From: Torymus aiolomorphi
Lineage: Eukaryota > Arthropoda > Insecta > Hymenoptera > Torymidae
Direction of reading: 5' to 3'
Length of the DNA: 64,000 bases
NCBI GenBank assembly: GCA_036365515.1
Contig: CM070877.1
Span: 68,847,022-68,911,021 of the forward strand
In this document: positions 1 to 11,880 of the stretch, piece after piece
Numbering within the stretch: the first letter of the stretch is position 1
How the letters are laid out: each line of letters opens with the position of its first letter
Translations under genes and position numbers: made by a program
The notes under the pieces: generated by a model
The model's input: only the letters and a program-made list of their open reading frames with translations
Told to the model about the DNA's origin: nothing
Database searches by the model: none

Positions 1-430
1 TTAGAGTGTTCAAGGGTTATTAAAGGTTATGGGGATTCGGATTATATAATTTGAGATTACATTGGTTCAAGATTCTACAGTTTTGGGTTAAAGGTTGTGG
101 ATTTTGAGGTGATGGAGTTTGAGTTTTTAGCGTTTGAAATTATGTGATTTAAAGTTATGGGGTTATGTGATTTGTGGTTAAGGATTATAGTGTTTATACG
201 GTTTAAAGTAATGTGGTTCAAGGTTATGGAATATGAGGTTATGTGATTTGAGGTTAGGCAGTTATGGGATTTAAGACATACGTTGTCATGGGTTATAGAG
301 CTTTGAGGTCAATGATCATATTGTTTTGTGTTAAAGGTTATGAGGTTCGGGACATGCGGTTACGGGGTTATTCAATTCGGTGTTTGAAGTTATACGGGTT
401 ACGGTTATGAAAATTCAGGTTATGTGGGCT
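1..430. repeat. Degenerate minisatellite, ~15-nt core
   Basis: The sequence is a run of imperfect units resembling GGTTATGTGATTTGA, repeated with strong drift across the whole stretch. No open frame of interest is present. It resembles the minisatellite inside the Transib-like element at 33.7-34.7 kb when that is read on the opposite strand. It could therefore be the interior of a similar element cut by the window edge, but no terminus is visible. Confidence 0.6.
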
Positions 431-457
431 AGACACCTTTTTTTCTGAAATAAAAAG

Positions 458-1004
458 TCATATTTTAATACGTAATTTAAAATGCACCTGCTGCATATGA
501 ATCATCGTATTCGACTGTTCCTTTCTTTTTCTAACAGACTGATCAAGAGCTTTACAGCTTTACAGAAGTTATTTTTAATAAGAACTTTCAAAACCTTGCC
601 AGATCTGTTGCCAATAATACTGGTGACGCCTTGTAAGGAAGAAAAGCCACTTTTCCTCCAAGAGCCATCACAGAAACAGTAAGTCCAGTATTTGGTGGTG
701 TTAACTTGACTTCTTCTCTCACTGCTGTGTCCATGAACTCTTGAGCCGCTTCTGTACAAATATTTCCAAGATGCTCATTGATTTTATAATAAGCAGAATG
801 AGCTACCAGTGGCTCATTCTGCTTATGATAAAGTCAATAAGTATATTGGAAATATTTGTTAAAGCTCTTGCGGGCTCAGGAAACAGAATGCTGGTATTGA
901 TTATTCTATTCTATGTGGTGCAGTGAGAAGATGTTGACCTATCTCTCATCTTTCTAGCTGAAGTTGATCTTCTTCGATTTCTACCATTTTCCTCATTATC
1001 GATA
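458..1004 (-). repeat. Dispersed repeat A, copy 1 (unassigned TE)
   Basis: About 540 bp repeated with high similarity at 3062-3599 in the same orientation. Both copies hold a near-perfect hairpin (here about 755-868, centred on the AATGAGC/GCTCATT arms) and short decayed minus-strand frames with matching translations. I do not recognise the encoded peptide. The copy ends abruptly at GATA/TGCATGCG, whereas copy 2 continues further, so this copy is 3'-truncated or interrupted by the GC-rich block that follows. Confidence 0.6.
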
Positions 1005-3061
1005 TGCATGCGAGTGAGAGAGTGAAAGAGAGAGAGAGAGAGAGAGAGAGCGATCCCGCGCCGCGTAAGCCACACGTAAGAGACAGCGAGCGAGGTGCCG
1101 ACAGCCAGCCCGCCGATCCAAACCAGCGAGTGGAGAGAGAGAGCACGCAACTACTGTGCGAGCAACAGAAAGCGAGAGAGAGTCGGATGCATCGGCTGCT
1201 CCTTCTAAACGTAAGTTTTCTGCTCTCATCTCTCGCGTTTAATGTAAAGGCTTGCACAGAAATTGCCCCGTGCACGTTTTCAGTTCCGTGTACGTACGGG
1301 TGTGTGTCAGCCCGCCGTACTTAGTGCGCGCGTATTTTGTAGAAGCTTCGCCGCGCACCGTATCGTTCGCGCGTTCGAATGTTAACCGTCGCACAGTGGT
1401 CTGAAAGCATATCCCTGCGGACAAATTAACTTTCAGAATAATTGAGTGAACGGTTTGGAAAAATTGAAACGAAAAATTTATCTTTGAGAGAATACCGACC
1501 GATCCCTTCAGGCCAATTTCCAAAAATCCCATTATATTTTTCTTTTTTGTAGATACATATCTTAAAAAATTTTTGAAAAAAAATCATTTTTTTTCTCCTA
1601 TTTTGCTGAGAAATATTTTGTGGCTGATCGTATCAATGCCAAAACTCTTAATATATAAACAGGTTTCTAAGAATGTATATGCATTATAAAAATTATCAAA
1701 ATAAACATATATGCATTATTCCGTAGAAAATCAAGAAAAAAAAAAAATTTTCTCTAAAAGTTTGCAAATATTCTGTACTTTGGTTAATAAATCTGGACTC
1801 ATGATTATTTTTTATGTTTACATAAGAAAATTTTTAGTGATTGATGATGAAACTGAAGAGAAATTCGCGGTTAAAAACGCCCATTGAATAGTATACTTAT
1901 TTTAGAGCTTCTTATTCCTAGGAAAGAAAAATATCAAAAAGCTTCTTTTTCAAACCTCTGCCATATTTAGTCCAGCAATGACGTACACTATTTTTCAAAA
2001 AAGAAAAGGAAATTAGAGAAAACCAGCTTTTATTTGCTTGTTTAAAAATTGAAAAATGTTTTTCGTTCAAAAGTTATGACAGTTTAAATTTGAGTGTCTA
2101 TTAGATACACTATTATTGCTGGACTAAATATGGCAGAGGTTTGAAAAAGAAGCTTTATGACATTTTCTTTTTCCTTGGAGCTCCAAAATAAGTATTCGAT
2201 GGGCGTTTTTCAACCGCGAATTTCTCTTCAGTTTGATCCTCTATCACTAAAAATCTTCTTATGTAAACATAAAAAATAATCATGAGTCCAGATTTATTAA
2301 CCTAAGTACAGAATATTTACAAACTTTTGGAGAAAAAAATTTTTTTTCTTGATTTTCTACGGAATAATTCATATATGTTTATTTTGATAATTTTTATAAT
2401 GCCTATACATTCTTAGAAACCTGTTTATACATTTTTAAGAATTTTGGCATTGATACAACACAAAATTGATCAGCCACAAAATATTTCTTAGCAAAATAGG
2501 AGAAAAAATGATTTTTTTTCAAAAATTTTTTAAGATATGTATCTACAAAAAAAATATAAAGGGATTTTTGAAAATCGGCCTAGAGGGATCGTTTCAATTT
2601 TTCCAATACGTTAACTCAATTATTCTGAAAGTTAATTTGTCCGCAGGGGTATGCTTTCAGACCACTGTGTGTCATGCGCGTTATTGATTTCACAGCACCT
2701 GCGTAGTGCTTGTACGTGTTTGTGTTTTAATATACTGTGATATCTCGTTACTCGTCGCGTTGTTATTTATACAAGCCGTCCTTCTCCCGGATACCGACGC
2801 CTCCACGGGAAAACGACTCCGCCGGTCGTTTTCATATCTGAGCATAGCGGCCGCGCGCTTTACTCTTCGAGGGCGCGCTTTTCACTCAGCGATCCAATTA
2901 GTTGGAAAGCGAAGTTCGCGTGCGATCTTCGCGTTGTTTTCGGGATTTCAGGAGCAGATCCCTGGGCAAGTCATTTGAGTTTGACACCCGCGGCACCGTG
3001 TTCTAGGGCATCACTGGCCTGTGGCTTTTTGGGATTTTCCCCCACTAGCCATCCCGTTACA
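1005..3061. mobile_element. GC-rich inserted block, possible solo LTR (split by a Transib-like MITE)
   Basis: Without the nested palindromic element at 1392-2669, about 775 bp remain. This part is much richer in CpG than its surroundings and carries a short (AG)n tract near 1030-1050. It starts TGCATG and ends CCGTTACA, i.e. TG...CA like an LTR, and separates the two copies of repeat A. No PBS, PPT or matching second LTR was found here, so the LTR interpretation is inference from termini, size and composition only. Confidence 0.3.
1392..2669. mobile_element. Transib-like palindromic MITE (copy 1)
   Basis: The element begins CACAGTGGTCTGAAAGC and ends with its reverse complement GCTTTCAGACCACTGTG. 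The two arms, several hundred bp each, are near-complete inverted repeats running toward the middle at about 2050. The termini match the RSS-like heptamer CACAGTG known for Transib/RAG-type elements. Flanks are CGTCG on the left and TGTCA on the right, which fits a 5-bp target duplication in which both CpGs have decayed. There is no coding capacity, so it is non-autonomous. Confidence 0.65.
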
Positions 3062-3707
3062 TCATATTTTAATACATAATTTAAAATGCACCTACTGCAT
3101 ATGAATCATCGTATTCGGCTGTTCCTTTCTTTTTCTCACAGACTGAGCAAGGTTTTCAGAAGCCATTTTTAATAAGAACATCCAAAACCTTGCCAGATCT
3201 ATTGGCAATAATACTGGTAACACCTTGTAAGAAAGAAAAGCCACTTTTCCTCCAAAAACCATCACAGAAACAGTAAGCCCAGTATTTGGTGGTGTTAACT
3301 TGACTTCTTCTTTCACTGCTGTCTCCGTGAACTCTTGAGCAGCTTCTAAACAAATATTTCCAAAATGCTCATTGATTTTATTATAAGCAAAATGAGCTAC
3401 CAGTCACTCATTCTGCTTATGATAAAATCAATGAGTATCTTGGAAATATTTGTTAAAGCTCTTTCGAGCTTAGGAAACAGAATGCTGATTTTGATTATTC
3501 TATTCTGTGTGTCGCAGTGAGAAGATGTTGATCTATCTCTCATCTTTCTAGCTGAAGTTCATCTTCTTCGCTTTCTGCCATTTTCCTCATTATCGATAGT
3601 TCCTTGAAAAATTCTAACCCTCTTCTTAGACCTTCCTCTTGAGTATTTCAAGTCAGGATGAGCATTGCTAAATCTTCCCTTCGGATCTCGTCCATTTTTT
3701 GAAGCCA
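3062..3707 (-). repeat. Dispersed repeat A, copy 2, with a short minus-strand ORF
   Basis: This is the second copy of the repeat at 458-1004, continuing beyond the point where copy 1 stops. On the minus strand an ATG at 3707 opens a 49-codon lysine/arginine-rich frame (starting MASKNGRDPKGRF), followed by shifted frames that match decayed frames in copy 1. This suggests the remains of a transposon ORF. I cannot assign the family. Confidence 0.5.
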
Positions 3708-3759
3708 TTTTCAAAATTTGTTAAAAGTCACTTCCTTTTTTAAAACACTATTTTTATAT

Positions 3760-5600
3760 TTTAGTAAGCACACAGCATGTGTGTGTGTGTGTATGTATGT
3801 CCGTATACGCTGATATCTCATGATCAACTCGACCGATTTTAACGGGAGAGTGATCATTTTTTTAGATTTTGCTTCCACAATTGGGGTCAATATTCTATTT
3901 TTGTAAAATTTAATTTTTTTTTTTTATAGCCATTTTTTAATTTTCAAAATTTTTGTTTTCGATTTTTTTAATATTTAGAACAAATATTGTTTATATATCA
4001 TGAATTCTCTGTATGTAGGATAAAATTATCTACAATTAAAAAAAAAAAAAAGTCGGTAGCTATATTTCGTCATAAGTTATTGATGAAAACGTAATTTTTT
4101 GTAAATAGGTTATATTTCGAAATTAAAAAAAGATATTAACATGAATATTTTTTTGGTTATAAAGGATATTAAGTACTATAACTTACTAAATTTTTAGGTT
4201 TTTCTATTCATTATTTTTTGAGAAAAAAAAATAATTTATAAAAAAAAGTGATTTTTTTTGTCGTTCAATAACTATAGTAAAATTGGCTTAATCACATTGA
4301 AATTCTTTGTAGGGGTAGATTTTGTATACCAATCGAGTGAGTTCTTTGGGCAAAAGGATTGATCCATAAATTTCGGAGATATTTGAGGTTAAAATTTTTT
4401 TCAATTTTTTTTTTAAATCGTAATTTCTCGAGAAGGGCTCTATGTATCTAAATGGGGTGGGTGGCATTCGAAAGAGAATTAAATTACCTATATTTTCTAA
4501 AACAAATTAATTCTCTAGCTATCACGGTTCTTTTGTTATACAAAAACGTAAAAATTGAAAAATGAAAAAATGAGTTTTATATGTTCAACTATTACAAGAG
4601 TAAAATTATCTTATTCGCTTCGAAATTTATTGTAGAGGTATATTATTGATAGTTCTCGGAAGAGTTCTTTTGGCAAAATGATTGGTTCATAAATTTGAGA
4701 GATATTTGAGGTTAAAATTTTTCTAGACATTTTTAAAATGTATTTTTTGAGGATGGCTCTGTGTATCTGAATGGGATGAGTAGCATTTGAAAGAGAATTA
4801 AAATATTTATATTTTCTAAAAAGAAACATTTTTTAGTTATCACGGTTTTTTATTATTAACAAAAATGTAAAACTAGAAAAATTGAAAAATGAAAAAAAAA
4901 TCTGTCTTTATCAAATTTTTTAAAATACATCCTCTCACATTATAACAGCTTTCCACATAAAGCAATCAACATAACACATGTAGCTTTTATATATCTTCAG
5001 ATCGAGTGCGTTGCCCAAAAAAATCGGTCCATTACGAAAAAAGATATTTGAGGTAAAAAATTTTTTTTTTAAATTTTCGAATCGCGTTTTCTCAAAAAAT
5101 ACTTGATTTATCGACTTAAAATTTTAACCACTTATTAAATTTATAGAAGACTATATTTGGTTAAAATTTCAGGAGATCTTCATTTGTTTTTTAGAGAAAA
5201 ATTATTTTAGAAAAAATTTGCGTTTTCGTTGTCGCACGATAACAAGAGCAAAAATTACCCAATCGTCCTGAAATTTGGCACAGATGTAGCTTTTATATAT
5301 CTTCAGATCAAGTTCGTTGCCCAAAAAAATCGGTTCATCACGAAAAAAGATATAACGCACAGTTTAAGCTGAATCCGGACCCATGACCCTCTCCTAGTTA
5401 GTCTAACCGTACAAGATAAAGTATTAAATTTTAAATATTAGCAGAAAATTAATTAAAGGGATCAATAAATTAAGTTTGAGGAAGCTACGTGCCAATGAAT
5501 TGGAAGCGGTTTTTTATTTATGCAAATATCGATCTAAAATTTTATGAACATGTTTTTTTCATAAAAAACTAAAAGTAAAAAAAATTTGAGCTATTTTAAA
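3760..5600. repeat. AT-rich tandem repeats, ~305-340 bp units
   Basis: The stretch opens with a GT microsatellite (3780-3793) followed by a phrase ending in a 'cgaccgatttta' motif, which recurs near 38.87 kb. From about 4260 to 5370 at least four degenerate units recur. Each contains a phrase like 'gagatatttgaggttaaaa' preceded by a 'ttgcccaaaaaaatcggt'-type segment; the closest pair (about 4985 and 5290) is 305 bp apart. No coding sequence was seen. Confidence 0.6.
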
Positions 5601-5639
5601 ATTTTGAGCTGCTCACCTCACATGAAATATCCTATATAG

Positions 5640-5756
5640 ATATATATACACGCACGTACGCACGTACTCACCCACCCACCGACCCACCGATCCACACACA
5701 CATACACACACACACACACATCCACACCCACACACACACACACACACACACTGTAA
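5640..5756. repeat. (CA)n / (CCAC)n microsatellite
   Basis: Interrupted runs of CA and CCCA dinucleotide and tetranucleotide repeats. Open frames across it on either strand are repeat artefacts. Confidence 0.9.
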
Positions 5757-6095
5757 CAGGCGCCGACATAATATAAGAGAATCACGTATACCGCGACGCG
5801 AGAACGGAATCTTGCGCGCTTGCACGTATGGTGCTCGTAGCGAGCCACGCGGCGCGCGATCGAAGCAAACGAAGAAGAAGCCGCGGTGCTGCCGTGAATG
5901 CGACGCCGGGGCCAGGTTGTTGACCGCCGTGACACGGTCCACTTGTTGCGTCTCCGAAAGCGTGTTGTGTGAGTGTGAAAGTGAGTGTCTACACTGTGCC
6001 TCCACCGCTGCAGTCGCGGGAATCGCCACGCCTCCACGGACGGCGAAACAGAGCGAGAGAGAGAGCGAGAGAGAGAGAGAGAGTCTGCGTTTGCG

Positions 6096-6113
6096 ATGGA
6101 TGGCCAGCCAAAC
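6096..6113 (+). other. Candidate first coding exon followed by a splice donor
   Basis: A GC-rich stretch (5755-6113) with GA-rich leader sequence ends in an ATG in good context (GCGATGG). After six codons comes the donor AAC|GTGAGT. This looks like a 5' UTR plus initiating exon on the plus strand, but no downstream exon was found, because retroelement sequence begins at 6146. It may equally be part of a repeat. Low confidence. Confidence 0.2.
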
Positions 6114-6145
6114 GTGAGTAGGCGTTGACTTGGTTCATTTGTACT

Positions 6146-6466
6146 CAGCGGACTACTTCGAGTTTAGGAGGGGGGAGTTGTAACGCGACAAAATGCACGT
6201 TACATTAGAGTAAAGGTAAAGAGTGCACGGCAGCCACGGCGAGCTACGCCTCGGCACGCGATGTCGTACGCACCCACACATGCGCGCGCCTGTCCCTCGC
6301 CGCTACATTTCTTCACGCGCTGCTCCTTCCCACGCTCTTTCCCTCACGTATCCAGCTCTGGTCAAGAAACGGAGAGAGACCAGCAGCAGCTACAGCGAGG
6401 ACAAGCTGCAGCTAGAGCAAGAGCGAGCCTCACTCTCCCATGCCGCCGACAGCAGCATTCGACGCC

Positions 6467-6503
<37 letters not shown>

Positions 6504-6515
6504 GAGAGAGAGAGA
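6146..6515 (+). mobile_element. Ty3/gypsy 3' end fragment: PPT plus start of LTR
   Basis: From CAGCGGACTACTTCGAG onward this matches 16875 onward. A purine run ending GGAGGGGGGAGT is the polypurine tract, and the LTR begins TGTAACGCG at 6179. The LTR runs about 335 bp into its internal (AG)n tract (6467-6515), where antisense non-LTR sequence takes over. The LTR resembles that of the complete element at 41.9 kb, so it belongs to a related family. Confidence 0.75.
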
Positions 6516-6744
6516 TTAGATAATGTTTATTTCTGTACATTGTGTTGTACAATTGAAAAGTAGATAATACAAATGGTAAGTTATTACAATAATAGAACAA
6601 ATAGAAAAATAAAATAGAATATAACAGCAAGTAAGATGTAGTTTTGACATAGAGTGAAACAAAAGTAAAGAACGCAAAAATAATTAAAACAATTAAAACG
6701 CATGAATAGAACGTAAAAAGTATGACAATGTATGGAACGTAGTT

Positions 6745-9640
6745 TTAGTCATTTGCATTGCAGTTGAAAAGATGTTGATGAAGACATGATTTGAAATGAG
6801 GAACAGAAGTGCTATTACGGATGTGTGATGGTAATGAATTCCAGATGTATGCAGAACTGATATGGAATGATTTTTTCAGTGTCTCGGTACCAAAGCCACG
6901 AATATCCAGGGGCTTCATGTCACCCCTGACAGGTCGAGTAGCAACGGCAAAATCAAAAAAAGCCAGTAGATAGGACGGCGTCGCTGTATTGAATATTTTT
7001 CGCAGGAGATTCGCGGCAAAGTACTTCGTGCGCGCTGTCGTTGTCAACCAGCCAAGTTCACGCCTGTAAGAGGTTATATGTTCCCACCGTTCTAGACCAT
7101 AGATATAGCGAATACCTGTGTTGACATGAGTCTGAAGTTTGGAGTTGACATCTTTCGAGAGATTATTGTATACTAAGCAACAGTAGTCGATCACAGGAAA
7201 AAGAAGCATTTGAATTAAGTGCTTACGCAAACGAAGGTGGGTGCTTTTCCTAAAATAATAGAGACGTTACATAAGAGCTCGTACTCGGCGGCATAAATGC
7301 GCAATATGCTCGTTCCAATTAAGCTTGGAGTCAAGCACCACACCCAGATTGCGTAATGAAGATTCATATGCAATAGGAGTACCACCAATGTCAATGAAGC
7401 TTCTGGCTACAGAGGGGAGAGAGTTTATATAGTAAGGGGAACCTACGACCATAGCTTTCGTCTTATTGACATTAAGCCTAAGATTATTGAGGCTGGCCCA
7501 GCTGATGATACGGTCGGCATTTGCGCTCATCTTAGTGGAATAATGGTCAAACTCCTCAAGAGGACAGCTGATATAAAGCTGAAGGTCATCTGCATACATG
7601 ATGTGGGGAACGTCATGGTCAAAACATAGAGGCAGATCATTAACATAGATGGCAAAGAGCAGTGGCCCCAACACAGAGCCCTGAGGTACTCCGGTATTTA
7701 GCTCGAGATATGATGAAAAATTGCCATTATTGTCAACGACTGCTTGCTGACGACCAACCAAATATGACGCTAAACAATTAATTATTGATTTAGAGAAACC
7801 ATGCTCGAGTAATTTTTGTAGGAGCTTGACGTGACAAACAGAGTCAAAAGCCTTACTAAAATCAAATAATAGAAACAAAGTGACTTGCTTCCTACTCATA
7901 CCAAGCCTAATATCATCAGTGAGTTTAAGTAAGGCTGTTTGAGTGCTGTGTCCAGATCGAAAACCAGTTTGAAGAGGATTGAGAAGGAGCTTAGATTCTA
8001 AGTAATAGGACATTTGCTGGTATACCAGCCATTCAAGCGCTTTAGAAAGAAAACATAGCAGAGATATTGGACGAAAATCACTGAGGCTATTTGAGGTACT
8101 CACCTTGTTCAAAGCAATTACGGAGGATTTCTTCCACAATTGCGGAAAACATGCTTCGCGTAGAGATTGATTAAAGATGTTACAGATGATAGGTGCAAGA
8201 AAAGGTAGTGCGAGTTGTATGACACGCTGTGGAATATCATCAGGTCCTCTAGCTTGCGTACTGAAATGATTTACTGCCTCACAAATATCTGAGATTTATA
8301 TCTCCTTGAAAGTAAAATACTCCGCGTTGTTCGATGAGGTCAGAGTACTGAGAAAGTCAGAAACAGACGGAGTAGCCGGGTCGTAATAAACGCTTCTACA
8401 GTGTGCATTCAGCTTATCGATGGAGAACGACAATGACGTTGATCTTTTGGACCCTGTGATGCCTAAATGCTCAAGCTCACGCCAGATATACTTGGGATCG
8501 GTCAGCGTTGTTAATCGGAGATGATAGTAGTTGTTTCTGGCTTCCTCAATAGAGCGATGTGCTAAATCGCGAGCTTCACGATATAGCAGCAGATCATATC
8601 CTGTACGAGACCTACGAAAACGTTTGTACAGACGATCTCTCTCCCGGATTAAGACGCGTTGTTCTGACGTAAACCATGGATGCCTATTCTTTCCAGGAGT
8701 AATTGTTTTGATCGGCGCGAGAGCATTGATAGCAGAGGTTACGTGGGATTGCAAGATAGAGACACATTCATCAAGGGAACTCGACTCAGCCACAGACCAG
8801 TCCAAGCCTCTCAGATAATCAGTAAGAGACTCTGCGCTAATTGCATTATAATCACGAAAGGTGAATGATTCTAGTGAAGGCTCGGCGATTTCAAGTGCAA
8901 GTGTCGCAGTAATTAGATCATGACCGTTGATGAAAGGTGACTCAGTCTTCCAAAATCTAGTATGCGATCTTGTTCATCTACCAAGCAAAGATCAAGCCAG
9001 GAGTCGGAGGTAGGTTTGTGGTGAGTGGCACCATACGGAATATTGTGAAGTCCATTCTCTACAATGAACTTACGAACAAAAATTGCATCATCAGAGAAGC
9101 CGAGCTGATCTGCATTAAAATCGCCAAGAATAATTTTAGTGCTATAGTCATGCATATGGGTAGTAATTTTATCTATAAAATCAGTATCTTTAAGAAAAGG
9201 GGCATGTGGTAGGCGATAGACTACAGCGACGAAAAAAGGTGGATGACCTTTGACCGTTGCTTCACAGAAGAGATATTCTGGCTTGCCCGGTTTACAAGTC
9301 CAGATACCATCTGATGAGCAGAGGACAGTGGCAGAAACAGACTTGTGGATGAAGAGCGCAACGCCACCACCGTTCTTGTTACGATCGCAACGAAAGAGGA
9401 CATAGTCATTTAAATATACAATATTTCTATAATCAGATTCAAGATAAAGCCAGGTCTCAGTAACAGCTATTACGTGGAAAAAGGTGTGTAAGGACAGAAA
9501 GTGATTGATTATTCCCATGTGCCCTCGTATGGAATTTGCATTAAAATGACATACTCTTAGGCCGTGGTTCCGAGACCCAGAGGATTTTGATGTGTATGTA
9601 GATGGAGAGTGAGTAGGGATGAGATGAACGCGATTGAAAG
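6745..9640 (-). pseudogene. Non-LTR element 1 ORF2: endonuclease + reverse transcriptase (broken)
   Basis: Minus-strand pieces in order: APE-type endonuclease (9518 down to 8913; VTETWL, GGGVALFI and LGDFNAD motifs), linker (8805-8296), RT (8139-7267; DFSKAFDSV, GVPQGSVLGPLLF and the catalytic MYADDLQLY), and a C-terminal region (7230-6745). Endonuclease-like sequence extends upstream in frame to about 9600 with an N-terminal 'CHFNANSIR'. This enzyme would nick the target and copy the element RNA by target-primed reverse transcription. At least three frame breaks (near 8850, 8290-8140 and 7250) make it a pseudogene. The catalytic motifs themselves are intact, suggesting moderate age. Confidence 0.8.
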
Positions 9641-9661
9641 AATAATGATGATGAGATGTGT

Positions 9662-10928
9662 TTAAGCTAAAAAATTATTGAGCTCTTCAGTAGTTGTGAT
9701 AACAGTTGCCTGATCTTCTTTCTTCTTTTTGATAAAGAGACGTCCACTACGCACATAAGTAGTAAAGCCTTTCTTTTTCGCCTCAATTCGTGCCTGCGAA
9801 CGCAGTCGATGAAGTTCTGGAGGAAGAAACTCATTTATGTTGATAAGAGAGGGCGGTAAGGGAGTCGTTGCTTTAGCTAACTCAAGCAGTTCGGCACTGA
9901 CCTGTGACGAGTGCATTTTTTCCATTTTTATTTTAGCGCTTATGAGTGACATAGCTAGTGTATGCGACGATAGTGTAACAATTAGCGGTGCAATCCTGGG
10001 TCTAGTAACTACACTGGCGGATTGAGATGAAGATCGGGGAGCCATCGTTGAAGAACCTTCAGCATTTCCAGTCTGCAATTGTTCAGCATCAGTAACAGAT
10101 GAGGTGTGGTTCAGCAGCTCCGTGGATGGTTTGAGACGCATCTTCTGCATATGTCGAATGTCACTCTCAAGGAGCCCAACATCAAGAAGCTTTAGGACAG
10201 CATACACAGCGCCTTTCTGAGAAGTGGTGTCGGTGATCGGAAGCCCAGTGATCACTAGCTTGTTAGAGAGGTTTCGTTGAGCAGCATTGAGATGCCGAAG
10301 GTCGCTCTCAAGTTTTTCTATCCGGCTGACAGCAGACATCAGGAGCAACAGCAGAATTGGATGTACAGAGTGCGTCATACTGTCGACGAAGATTGGCTTG
10401 TTCAGACTGCACTTGATATATGGCCTCTTCAGCAGCTGAGAGGCGAGTAGTAAGAAGTGGCAGATCGTCCAGAGTTGATAGCCTTTCTTCAATGTTGGTT
10501 ATGCGGTTGGAGACTTCCTCAAGCTGAGTGTTAAGAGTAGCTTGCACTCCTGTAAGAGAAGTGCTTAGAGCTCAATCTGTCGTCAACAGAGTCTAATTTA
10601 GTCAATTTTGCAAGTATCTGCTGTAGAAGGTCATTTGTGGGTGGAGTCGGCGTGTTTGCGAAAGAATCAGACAGGGATGCTGCAGTCGAATTGGAAGAAA
10701 TATGATGATTGTTAGAATTATTATCAACAGAATTTACAGAATTTACAGAATCTCTCCTCTGTCTGGTTAAATTTGCTGTAGCAATGCAACTGCGACGCTG
10801 ATAAGTTTACCACTCTTGCGAACTTGTGTAAAGGTAGTGCAGGACGGATGATAAAACTTTAGGCAGTTTTCACATGTAGTAGTTTTCGTTTTTATGGTTT
10901 TATTGCAACCACTACATGTTACATCCAT
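9662..10928 (-). pseudogene. Non-LTR element 1 ORF1: PHD-like finger and coiled coil (broken)
   Basis: A minus-strand ATG at 10928 opens a short cysteine-rich domain with the pattern CSGC...CENC...FYHPSC, i.e. a PHD-like zinc finger. A stop follows after about 55 codons. Downstream on the same strand are a heptad-like coiled coil (10547-10308; QLEEVSNRITNIEERL) and, in another frame, a C-terminal domain (to 9662) with a KLVITGLPI segment and a lysine-rich end. PHD-bearing ORF1 proteins are known from CR1/L2-related elements, where ORF1 binds the element RNA. Frameshifts separate the three parts. Confidence 0.65.
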
Positions 10929-11459
10929 CTTGTAAATTAGCTAGCTAGAGTGACTCGAAAAGTGAAAATGAGATGAAAAAATGAGATGAAACCGGATGAC
11001 TATTACTAACAAGTCAGTAATTCACGCAATAGAAGTGCCAACTACGCAATAAAAGTAACTTATTATCAATAACTTATTACAAAATTTGATATGATAGTAA
11101 AATGATAATACGCACAGGTAATAAAAATAATACGTAAAAATACTGGTGTAAAAGGCCGGTTAAGTATAAAAAAGCTCGAATCGTGTACCGAAATAGCGCT
11201 AGAAAATGTTAAAATGAGTTAAAATGCCCTAACATCTATAATACTGAGAGTAAGTGGTACGACATTTGACTAAGTCAGACACGTCGGCAATGCAGAGTCC
11301 TTTTACACTTGTTTACAAGTGGTACAGAGAGAAAACGGTCAGACATACATAATTTCTAAAAGTATAATTAAAATTAGTTCGGCAGCCTATATAGCGAAGC
11401 TTTGGTAATTAGGAAAACTTTATTTAATTAATAATACTGTCTGAACTAAATTAATAATA

Positions 11460-11880
11460 CTTAAGGAATACGGAGCAGTGTAAATAAATAAATAATAAGT
11501 ACTAGTTGCGTACAGAATATAATACAGCTACTTAAACTATTTGTATGCCCAAAAATTATAAACGAAAAGGAAAAACGATTAAAGTAAATAAATAATAATA
11601 CTGATTGAAATACTAAATAAGATAATAATTAAATAATACTGGTTGCGCAAAGAATATAACTCTGCTACTTAAACTACTTGTATGTCAGAAATTAAAAAAG
11701 CAATATAAACGCAAACAGACTAGATAAAAATCGATAATACTGATTGAAATACTAAATTAGATAATAATTAAATAATACTGGTTGCGGAAAGGATAGAACT
11801 CTGCTACTTAAACTACTTGTATTTCAAAAATTAAAAACGCAATATAAACGCAAACAGACTAGATAAAGATCGAGATTGAC
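11460..11880 (-). repeat. 139-bp tandem repeats in the 5' region of non-LTR element 1
   Basis: Three degenerate copies share the phrases 'ctgattgaaatactaaat' and 'ctgctacttaaactacttgta'. The first phrase recurs at 11601 and 11740, giving a period of 139 bp. The array lies upstream of ORF1 on the minus strand, where some non-LTR families carry repeated promoter units. The rest of 10930-12555 has no coding frames of note. Confidence 0.65.

Noticed and set aside
5613..6037. Cys/Val-rich and Arg-rich frames over the CA repeat
   Set aside because: Microsatellite artefacts; overlapping frames of equal length on the same strand.
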